64,000 nt of DNA. It comes from Epiperipatus broadwayi (taxonomy: Eukaryota; Onychophora; Udeonychophora; Euonychophora; Peripatidae). The stretch spans positions 29,343,010 through 29,407,009 of the forward strand of contig JAQFVV010012394.1 in assembly GCA_028023455.1 (NCBI GenBank), in the 5' to 3' direction. The notes below the pieces were generated by a model. That model worked only from the letters and a program-made list of their open reading frames with translations. It searched no databases and had not been told where the DNA came from. Positions 55,526 to 64,000 of this stretch are shown here, in pieces. Position 1 is the first letter of the stretch; every line of letters begins with the position of its first letter. The position numbers and the translations under genes were made by a program.

Positions 55526-56484
55526 TAAAATCCAAATATATGAATTATACTTATATTTCAAAAATATTAAAATATGAATCATGTATATTTAGATATATTT
55601 ATAGTAAAATATTTCATTTCTAGGTAGTCATATATATTTAAATGAGTTGTATCTTTGAAGAAAACTACTGGACAGTCAAAACTGTAAAAAAAAAAATATT
55701 TGAAGAAAATAAGTGTTAGATCTAAAGTAGAAAAAGAAACTTTAATTATTATTAAGAATAAAATTTTTCAGACAAATGGCCTTTAAAAACAAATAATCAG
55801 AATGTCTGTTGTATTACCAGAATAAAATTATTTTTTCTGCTTAATATTTAGATAATTTTTTAGTTAGCTATGATGAATTATTTCTTTCAATAGTCTATGA
55901 AGAATTTTTACATCCACGAAAGAGGGTGGAATTAATATTTTCTATGCTCTTTCTTGTGATAAGTAGAAACTGAGTAATATAATAATTACCTTCATCAAAT
56001 AAAACAATTATAACAATTAAATAAAAACTATAATCTTTAATCTTAATTAAATAAAATAAAATACATGACTAAAATTCCACACTTGTGCAATTTGTGAATC
56101 TTTCGTATTTTTTATCAGTCATATAACTCCACATTTTTCCAATAGCGACAGGCTAACAATAAATCAACATCTTCCCTTTTTATTCTAAAATCTAAAATTT
56201 GACTAGATTTAATCACTAATTGTAAATAATGCCTTCATCATTTAATGCAATGATAGTGAAGTACTCTCAGGGTCCAAAGATTGCCTCTCTAAACTTCAGT
56301 TTCTTATATCCAGGATAGCATCTCATCATTAGATTACTACTGTTGTAACTCATCGATTTTTATCGCCAATACGTATTATAAAATTTGTTTTATTTTACAT
56401 AATATGCCGACATGTAGTTTTACTATGTAATCTTTAATATTTGAATACAAGTATTATGTATACAGTGTATATTGAACTTCAGAT
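55526..56484. other. AT-rich DNA, nothing recognised
   Basis: No supported feature. Confidence 0.4.
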
Positions 56485-56654
56485 GTAACTAGAGGGGATT
56501 TGAACATGGACCTTCAAGCTCTCCAGCTATCCATTCCATCTTATATAACCTATACACATGACCATACACATGTGAAAAATATAAACGATCTCCAGTATAC
56601 GTATTTCTTGCTGAACATGCATTCATCAGTTGGTCCAAATCATCATCTCACCAC

Positions 56655-56686
<32 letters not shown>

Positions 56687-57115
56687 GTTAGTGCTCAGTT
56701 TATATTAAGATAGCAAATATTAAAACGGACATATTGGGGTCCTATATATGAGGTGCCAGAATGACTTAAAGTCAACATGGGTATGACAACAATATTAACA
56801 TCATCAAGGACTTCTGGGCATTCCACCATCAGATTTTCAATAATATGGATAACCAAAGAGTTGGAGAATGGAGAAGATTGAAGCTTGTCCATTAAACTTT
56901 GAAGATTTGCTATCTTAATATAAACCCAGCACAGATTATATATATGTGTGGGAGATGATGATCTGGACCAAGTGTTGAGTGCTGGTTCAGTATGAAATAC
57001 GTATAGATCATTTATCTTTATTACATTGTATGTGGGCCATGTATATCGGTTATTTAAGATGAAGTGGATAGCTAAGATTGAAAGTCTGTGTTCAAATTTC
57101 CTCTAATTATATTTA
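56485..57115. mobile_element. Full-length-like family B palindrome with internal segment
   Basis: In order: a minus-strand tRNA-like arm (56490-56580, B box GTTCAAATCCCC on minus), a minus-strand hammerhead (56585-56648), a CA/TA microsatellite, an internal segment of about 240 bp (56695-56935), a plus-strand hammerhead with a mutated core (56950-57015) and a plus-strand tRNA-like arm (57020-57115). The internal segment is itself bounded by an inverted pair of TTTATATTAAGATAGCAAAT. On minus it reads HIIENLMVECPEVLDDVN, shared in part with the 36.7 kb copy. Confidence 0.65.
56585..56648 (-). ncRNA. Candidate hammerhead ribozyme (family B), partly decayed
   Basis: CTGATGA (56623-56629) and GAAA (56604-56607) are intact on the minus strand. 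Stem III is the palindrome ATACGTAT and the cleavage dinucleotide is T-A. In stem I, CCAA faces CTGG (one mismatch at the cleavage site), and the distal block GAT/ATC is partly paired. Stem II is reduced to TGC/GCA. Confidence 0.45.
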
Positions 57116-57477
57116 ATCTTTAATAAATTTGTTTATTATTATTATTTGCATTAATAGAACTTTCGCTAAGTGTAGTTTAATTATTTATTGTGTTTGTTGC
57201 TTTTTTGTTTCACAAGCAAATATTATCTCTCATTTATGGTTAATCAAGATAAATGACTGGAATTATATTAAGCTCAACAAATTGTTTTTAAAACTTAATT
57301 GAGAAATATATACTTAATTGCTTTCACATTTAGTCTATTATAAATATTTTATAATTTAGGTGAATATAATTTAAGAATTTAGGTTAAAATAAAATTTTAA
57401 AAAGTGTAGTCTTATAATTATTTTTATTTTGTTAGCTCAATTTCTTTTAAAACAATCGCTATTACTGCCTACTATTA
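57116..57477. other. AT-rich DNA, nothing recognised
   Basis: No supported feature. Confidence 0.4.
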
Positions 57478-58015
57478 ATCATCATCATCATCATCATCAT
57501 TTAACCATTATCAATGCATTGTAGAATAAAGGTCCCTTCAAGTTCAATCTATCTTTTCCAATCTCTAGCCTCTCATCTCCATATCACCCTAGGACACTTT
57601 CTTATTTTATCCATCTATCTCACATGTGGTCTCTCTCTAGATTTTTTACAATCTCTTGTAATCCAGTTCAAAATTTCAATTGTCCATCTATTATCATTTC
57701 TTCTAGTAATATGTACAGCCCAGCTTCATGTCAGTCTCAACTCTTTCAATGATGTCAGTAATGCCTGTTTGTTCTCTTACCTATGTATTTTGTTTTAGAT
57801 CACTTCTTGTTATTCCTAACATGTATTTCGCCATATTTCCTTGAACGATCTGAAATCCTTGTATTGCTCTTCTGTTAAGTGTTCACATTTCAGATCCATA
57901 AATAAAAACATTGAGAAGAGTGTAAACAATGTGACTCCATATCTCCAAAACTTTTTACAGCAGTGTTGCAAGAAGTACTTTGTGAATTAAAATGATAAGC
58001 TAAAGAAATATTAAT
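57478..58015 (-). mobile_element. RTE/BovB-clade LINE with inverted 5' part
   Basis: From the 3' tail (ATC microsatellite at 57478-57500) the minus strand runs back through the C-terminus to the block before the thumb at about 57905. There the sequence switches to plus-strand RTE encoding the ISPKLFTAVLQEVLCELK block (57905-58015). The inverted part comes from upstream of the sense part, with the intervening bases missing. That is the arrangement expected from twin priming during target-primed insertion. All frames are broken. Confidence 0.7.
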
Positions 58016-58399
58016 ATGACTCCTTAAATAGCACTTTACCTTAGTTGCATTATTTTAAAGAGGTATTCTTGTTTTGTTATAGTTCATGAAAAATAAGAAA
58101 TTAAAATAATTTGTTTTTATATACTGTATAATTGTTCTTATAGAATATAAAGCAACTGTCTTTGAACTTAAGACTATTTCATCACATATAGTATAAATAG
58201 ATCTGTAGTTAATGTAAAATAAATAAATAAGTTAAATATTTCATTTTTTTAAAATCTAAATCAAATAAAATACACCTTTTATATATACAGATAAAATATT
58301 ATTAATCCCAAATCCCTGGTTTCAGGGCTTTTAAAATTCTCTGGTTGCAGGGTTTAATCAGATTTGCACAAAACTCGTGAAGTATGGTTATATTTATTA

Positions 58400-58925
58400 A
58401 TGAAACAAATATACAGTTGCATATTTACATTATATATAATATACTTTCTTCTGATATTATTAGCTTGCCATAACGTTTAGTTGCCTTGCAACTATATAAA
58501 AAAGGGACCCTGGGGGTACTTATAAATTTACCTATCACTTCTAGCTGTGCAATGACAGCATGCCTTGTAATATGATGACACTTCCAGCAGTTTTGTGACA
58601 GCTAGCCTCCTATTTGGTTTATGTCTGGTAACTTCCAGATCTAATGTGTGGTCAACCATATAGTGGATGTGTATACTGCTCTTCAGCTTTGACAGTAGTT
58701 GTTTCACCTTACCCCCAAATGGACTGACTATTTATGGTCAGGTTCCCATCCATGATAAAAGTAACCAGATTCAGAAAGTATCATTGCTTATTGGCCTTAG
58801 ATGTATGTTATCTATTCATGCATACATTGGTCCATGATGATGAATGCTTAATCCTATCAAGACTGAATCTCACTAGTTCATTATTTGAAGGCAAGGTGAG
58901 ATATAACAACCCCCTTATTTTAAAA
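58400..58925 (+). repeat. Dispersed repeat, family D (copy 2)
   Basis: Same order of blocks as 50.88-51.39 kb: TATATAAAAAAGGGACC near 58493, CTAGCTGTGCAATGACAGC, CTTCCAG, GACAGTAGTTG, TATGGTCAGGTTCCCATCC, ATGCATACATTGGTCC and CTAGTTCATTATTTG. A 66-codon frame (58734-58934) is not conserved in the other copy, so it is not a gene. Confidence 0.55.
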
Positions 58926-59040
58926 CCAGACTGATAAAATAATCCAGCAGTTTGCTACAAATTAGATTATTTAATTTATAGGTACTTACTGTGTTTTTTT
59001 TAAAAATTTTAACGTAAATATGACTTGTGTGGTTTTGCAG

Positions 59041-59146
59041 TGGGAGAGTATCAGACTTTGGAATGTGGGATCCCAGGATGGATTCTGGTGCTGGTGCTTC
59101 TGATGGTCGAACTTCTTACGAATTTTCAAGCAATAAAGTCATTTGA
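59041..59146 (+). CDS. Exon-like segment with stop, unidentified
   Basis: TGTGTGGTTTTGCAG (ending 59040) is a good splice acceptor. After one base, a frame of 34 codons ending in TGA (59144-59146) reads SDFGMWDPRMDSGAGASDGR, then TSYEFSSNKVI. The codons favour purine-any-pyrimidine triplets, which suggests real coding. A second frame of the same segment is also open and hydrophobic (GWILVLVLLMVELL), and would be in phase with the donor at 33778. So the true frame is undecided. No family recognised. Confidence 0.3.
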
Positions 59147-59399
59147 ATATATAATATAGTAGATTTAAGATCATTTTTGAAATAATAGTCTGTTTAATGC
59201 TATTCTACCTCCATTTAAACATCATTTTATCTTCTTCAGCACTTTCTCCATAATGTTTTTTCCCAAGGACACACGGAAAGCATAGTGTATTTGTAATGTT
59301 GGCACAAACAATACATATTGTAAATGATAAAACAAGATCAGTACTTTATTCTAACACCATTTATAGTAATGGTTACTAATGGTAATATATTTAAATCTT

Positions 59400-59584
59400 A
59401 TAAATACAATTTCCACAAACTTCAAACACTTTTTAGCAAACTCTTTATTTGTACATACACCTATGTTTCGACTGAGTCTTCTTGCAATTCTGAAGAAGAC
59501 TGCAGGTCAGTCGAAACATAGGTGTATGTACAAATAAAGAGTTTGCTAAAAAGTGTTTGAAGTTTGTGGAAATTGTATTTATAT
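59400..59584. repeat. Near-perfect palindrome, arms about 82 bp
   Basis: Arms at 59400-59480 and 59503-59584 are almost identical inverted copies that include CAAACTCTTTATTTGTACAT and CACCTATGTTTCGACTGA. The centre contains CTGAAGAAGACTG-loop-CAGTCGAAAC (59490-59516), followed by ACATA-GGTG-TATGT. The same central motif occurs in the MITE at 30.0-30.2 kb. The very high arm identity suggests a recent or conversion-maintained element. Confidence 0.8.
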
Positions 59585-59699
59585 GACATTATGGCAAACA
59601 TAAAGAAAAAGTGTGATTTTGGTAATATTTATATTTAAATCTTTATTACCTGACTGGTTTCTGGGTTTTTTTTTTTAACAATGAGGTTTGGAATGTAAA

Positions 59700-60135
59700 T
59701 CTGGAAGTGCATTTAGCAAATGCTCTTAACAAAATTTTACTATCTTAGCTAAAATTATCAACTTCAAAACAATCTAAAATTTGATCCCAAGCCAAGCTGC
59801 TTAAACAATTTTTACAAATCTGACTTCCAAGTTCATATCCTTATATTTTAGTACTGGCAGTTTTTATTAACTCTCCTTTTCTAACCTAGTATTAGCAGAT
59901 GGTGATGCATTTAAATTCACACCTCCAGTTTCTAGCTTTCACTTTTGTCAATGGATATATTTGGATTTGAAACTGGAATTAAATTTATTACCAACCGGTG
60001 ATTTCTGACTATTCAAGCTTAACTTAGAGTCGAGAGACAAAAAATTTAACTAATCTGTTGTTTTTATTTTCAGTATATGCTGTTATAGAACAGAAATTAC
60101 TAAGCCTAAATTACTCAACCTTGAACTTACAATAT
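59700..60135. repeat. Diverged family A' repeat
   Basis: Blocks match 45.54 and 48.96 kb (AAAATTATCAACTTCAAAACAATCTAA, CCAAGCCAA, TTAGTACTGGCAGT). The segment CAGTTTCTAGCTTTCACTTTTGTCAA is a diverged family A core (minus strand TTGACAAAAG...CTAGAAAC). It borders the long direct repeat at 60140. Confidence 0.4.
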
Positions 60136-60139
60136 GTCT

Positions 60140-61335
60140 ATTATAACGATCCAAACGAAGTGGGAGATCCCATCGCACCGCACCGCACTACCAAAGGGCG
60201 CCATCTAGGCATTTGAGCCTAGAAAAATTTATAAAGTAGGCAGATACGCGCTGTTAGGATTCCACTTTATTTACATATTTAGATCGTTAGCCCATTGTCA
60301 CTAGCTCAGTGGAGACGCAGAGATAATAAAATATATAACCTTAGATATAAATATAAAAAAATAATAAAAGCCACTGCCAGAAATTAACACAGAAAAATAT
60401 TTATTTACGCACATATAAAATCATTCTAAACTCAAGGAATAAGTTTAACATTTAGATTTTTATCTTAATTTTTAATTTTACATTTAAAATAGCTTGCTAT
60501 AATGTTTAATGTTTTATTTAGAGGGTCGGGTATGAATAGGCTACATAGATCTGCATTTGAAAAGACAATATTCTTCCCTTATTTAACCCTAGGCTAAAAG
60601 TTCAAAGTCAAACTGACGCCAATCATCCGATACATTTATGTATTCAATGTAGCATGAAAATACAACGGCACTAAATAGACTATACTGTCAGGAATGCACA
60701 TCTGAACAGTATAGTGAGAAGACATTGTTGCTCTCCACCACCAGGAATGCTACTTCTGATGGCGAGTAGAACAATAAACATAAAACTCCATAGGAATGGA
60801 TTGCGTCTTGCATCTTACTATCCAATTCCATAGGCAACAGAGGGTGTGCGGCGTATATATGTAATCCTGCATGTGGCGGATCTCCTGCTACATTTACTAC
60901 CTACACAAATATATCGAAACCATTGAGCCAATTCAACCACGAAACAAATAACCTAAGATTACCCTCCCTTAATATAACCTTACAAAACTATATAGCCGTT
61001 CACGCCCGACTTAAATTTATCATTTAGATATGTTTGCACAGATAACTTTTATACAATTTGTTTTAAAATGTTAAGTATAGATCGACTGCACAGATTCCAT
61101 GGTCAAAAACATCCAAATTAAACACAATCGATCAAAATACAAAATCATCGATAACGTCAATTGCAAAAAAGGGAATACACAAAACCCATGGCACTCACCA
61201 TAAGGTGCCTGCATTAACATCGTTGACCCATACATTCTAATCGACTGTGAAAATCTCAACATCATCAACCACTAACGAATCTATGCAATGTCTATACCCA
61301 ACTTTAAATTTTATGCATTTAAAATTTAAACAATA
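60140..61335 (+). repeat. Long direct repeat, left copy (putative LTR)
   Basis: From ATTATAACGATCC onward this copy matches 62828-64000 base for base except for a few substitutions and small deletions (for example a missing 16-bp TAAGTTTAACATTTA-like block near 63125, and differences near 60810 and 61050). A TATAAA lies at 60230-60235. The copy is GC-richer than the flanks and includes a minus-strand 65-codon frame (61071-61268) that differs from its twin by one residue. Interpreted as an LTR of at least 1.2 kb. A tandem unit of about 2.69 kb is the alternative. Confidence 0.65.
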
Positions 61336-62827
61336 AATAATTTATACAATTAAAATGAATGGAAATGATTTTTTTATCAATAACAAACATATAAAATTAA
61401 AAGATAGAAATTCCATTTTAACATCAATTGATTTTAAACTTAAAGATCAGATAGAAATTCCATTTTAACATTTAAATTGCTTGCACGAAAGTTCTTAATT
61501 ATTTAAAATTTTTTTAAGTTCATTGTTAATAGCTTACGAAAGAAGAGTCCAGGTTCTTGTTTTTCCATGGAGTCCTTGTTTGAAACCCGGTCAGATGTTC
61601 CGGAGGTAGCATTAGCTGGTTCATTTCGGTATCACAATCAGTTCATTTTTTAAAATAGAGAGAGAGTGTGTGATATGTGCGTCTCTATCACCACTCTCCA
61701 AAAAAAAAAACCGCTGGAACTGCCCAATACTCAATATTTCTCCTTTTTATATTATCCACACGGATTCAAACAACAAAACGCCACCAATCCATCACTTTCG
61801 TTAGGGTCCGAGCCAAGGCTTGGTGCTTCCATTGGTCAAGCTAATTTCTCTTATCTAATTTCCATATGACCCTTTAATTACATAAGAGCCTTGAGGGCTA
61901 GCTTGTTTTTCAAATAATAAACAATCATTTCCATTTATAGATTACAGGAATTAATTAATACCTGTTTTTATTTTAACTTACATTAAATATTTTAATATTT
62001 AACTCTTGTATTTTTTTATCAAAAAAAAAAAATACGTTCAAATACTTTTCTTTATTTATATAAAAAAAAAATATTTTTAAACTTTAGCATCTGTGCGAAT
62101 ATATATATTTAACAACATTTTAATTTTAGCGTTTAGTTTTTTTTTTATAGATTTTTAATACATTTATTTTTATTTGCAAACTTTGTTTTTCTTTTAAATT
62201 AATGTAATGACATATTTATATATCGTTACATATCAGTAAACTTCCTCAAAAAACAAAAACATTAAAAAAAAAAAAAAACTTTACTTAGTGTTAGTAATTA
62301 ATTACGTTACACAAATTGATTACAGTATATATGAAAATTTTAAAAGGACAAAACTTTTTTTTAAAAGACAAAACCGTAATTACATACAAATATAATGATA
62401 AAAAAAATGTTGACTGTTGATTCCTTATTACCAGCTAAATTTCTGCCCCCTCCCTTCCAAGTTTCATTTCTCCTATCTTTTACTATTACTTAGGCAAGTT
62501 GAACTATTAGATTTTAGTTTAACAAGACTTTTTAAAAAAAAATTTATGATTTAGATTTATTATTACGTTTTATTTATTACTTTTTATTCCTCGAATTTAT
62601 CTCTACATATGCGCAATTTTTTCTTACTGGCAGCACTTTTTAAACAAAACTTCAACTGTAACTCCACGTCAATACAACAAATATATTTATACTAATTTGA
62701 GAAAAAATATTGCGGGCATGATTTATTTTCAAAAATACTAGTGGTTTATTAAAGATAGAAAATTTCATCATCATCAATTCCCCTTCTCAGGGTCAATCTC
62801 TGAGGTAAGGCCACACTTGGGACACCA
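61336..62827 (+). other. Segment between the long direct repeats
   Basis: No gag, protease, reverse transcriptase or integrase frame is present, so if the repeats are LTRs the element is non-autonomous or internally deleted. Notable pieces are a repeated AGATAGAAATTCCATTTTAACA (61403 and 61448), a GC-richer patch (61540-61870), and a GGCCACACTTGGGACACCA stretch directly before the right copy (62809-62827). A primer-binding site could not be assigned, partly because the true end of the left copy is unknown. Confidence 0.45.
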
Positions 62828-64000
62828 ATTATAACGATCCAAACGAAGTGGGAGATCCCATCGCACCGCACCACACTACCAAAGGGCGCCATCTAGGCAT
62901 TTGAGCCTAGAAAAATTTATAAAGTAGGCAGATACGCGCTGTTAGGATTCCACTTTATTTACATATTTAGATCGTTAGCCCATTGTCACTAGCTCAGTGG
63001 AGACGCAGAGATAATAAAATATATAACCTTAGATATAAATATAAAAAAATAATAAAAGCCACTGCCAGAAATTAACACAGAAAAATATTTATTTACGCAC
63101 ATATAAAATCATTCTAAACTCGAGGAAGATTTTTATCTTAATTTTTAATTTTACATTTAAAATAGCTTGCTATAATGTTTAATATTTTATTTAGAGGGTC
63201 GGGTATGAATAGGCTACATAGATCTGCATTTGAAAGGACAATATTCTTCCCTTATTTAACCCTAGGCTAAAAGTTCAAAGTCAAACTGACGCCAATCATC
63301 CAATACATTTATGTATTCAATGTAGCATGAAAATACAACGGCACTAAATAGACTATACTGTCAGGAATGCACATCTGAACAGTATAGTGAGAAGACATTG
63401 TTGCTCTCCACCACCAGGAATGCTACTTCTGATGGCGAGTAGAACAATAAACATAAAACTCCATAGGAATGGATTGTTGCGTCTTACTATCCAATTCCAT
63501 AGGCAACAGAGGGTGTGCGGCGTATATATGTAATCCTGCACGTGGCGGATCTCCTGCTACATTTACTACCTACACAAATATATCGAAACCATTGAGCCAA
63601 TTCAATCACGAAACAAATAACCTAAGATTACCCTCCCTTAATATAACCTTACAAAACTATATAGCCGTTCACGCCCGACTTAAATTTATCATTTAGATAT
63701 GTTCGCACAGATAACTTTTATACTGTTTTAAAATGTTAAGTATAGATCGACTGCACAGATTCCACGGTCAAAAACATCCAAATTAAACACAATCGATCAA
63801 AATACAAAATCATCGATAACGTCAATTGCAAAAAAGGGAATACACAAAACCCATGGCACTCACCATAAGGTGCCTGCATTAACATCGTTGACCCATACAT
63901 TCTAATCGACTGTGAAAATCTCAACATCATCAACCGCTAACGAATCTATGCAATGTCTATACCCAACTTTAAATTTTATGCATTTAAAATTTAAACAATA
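62828..64000 (+). repeat. Long direct repeat, right copy (truncated by window end)
   Basis: Second copy, offset 2688 bp at its start and 2665 bp at the window edge, owing to small deletions. TATAAA is at 62918-62923. The 65-codon minus-strand frame recurs at 63736-63933. Its identity to the left copy (few differences per 100 bp by eye) indicates a recent insertion or duplication. It runs off the window. Confidence 0.65.

Noticed and set aside
59490-59519. Canonical hammerhead at the palindrome centre
   Set aside because: Stem II is offset by an unpaired A, and no stem I pairing flanks the motif; kept only as a hammerhead-like motif.
61071-61268. 65-codon minus frame conserved in both long direct repeats
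   Set aside because: Conservation is explained by the near identity of the two repeats; no domain or start context supports a protein.

Overview
The window reads as non-coding nuclear DNA from an invertebrate animal. It is very AT-rich, has long gene-free stretches and microsatellites, and carries a dense, layered set of animal-type transposable elements: RTE/BovB-clade LINEs, a second LINE with a conserved 3' hairpin, a Penelope-like element with a GIY-YIG endonuclease, a mariner relic, tRNA-derived SINEs, MITEs and many foldback (palindromic) repeats. I cannot name the species. No rRNA, intact tRNA gene, operon or CRISPR is present. No complete host gene is visible; three short exon-like segments (about 33.65, 51.67 and 59.04 kb, all +) are the only candidates.

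Layout. 0-5 kb: AT-rich DNA, a degenerate SINE, a 140-bp tandem duplication and two family A foldbacks. 5-11 kb: RTE fragments in both orientations, a mariner transposase relic and a 1.3-kb foldback (8.2-9.5 kb). 11-21 kb: mostly AT-rich DNA with SINE pieces, a TCTA microsatellite, a degenerate 300-bp duplication and an isolated G-rich tract. 21.4-24.5 kb: the longest RTE copy, degraded. 24.6-28 kb: a direct duplication, small inverted repeats, a SINE and a LINE tail. 28.1-31.3 kb: an inverted RTE copy holding two nested insertions, followed by an oppositely oriented RTE piece. 32-37 kb: foldbacks of families A and B, SINE pieces and the candidate first exon. 37.9-42 kb: another RTE copy with a nested insertion, then three family A copies. 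42.2-44.2 kb: a nearly identical head-to-head pair of Penelope GIY-YIG ends next to a TA-flanked MITE. 46.8-48.8 kb: a protein-like relic and a 5'-truncated LINE with a 492-codon open frame. 49-60 kb: more A, B and D repeats, a LINE C-terminal relic and an RTE copy with an inverted 5' part. 60.1-64 kb: two direct copies, at least 1.17 kb long and nearly identical, probably LTRs or one long tandem unit.

Most striking observation. Dispersed repeat family B carries what looks like a type I hammerhead ribozyme: CTGATGA, a stem-loop II, GAAA, a short palindromic stem III and a cleavage-site NUH. Stem I pairs in two blocks, and the distal block shows compensatory changes between copies. A Pol III B-box-like tRNA remnant lies next to it, and the units are often arranged as inverted pairs. 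One copy sits inside an RTE element between 14-bp target duplications, so the family has been mobile. Family A foldbacks hold a second, weaker hammerhead-like core. These may be retrozyme- or Penelope-related non-autonomous retroelements; activity cannot be shown from sequence alone.
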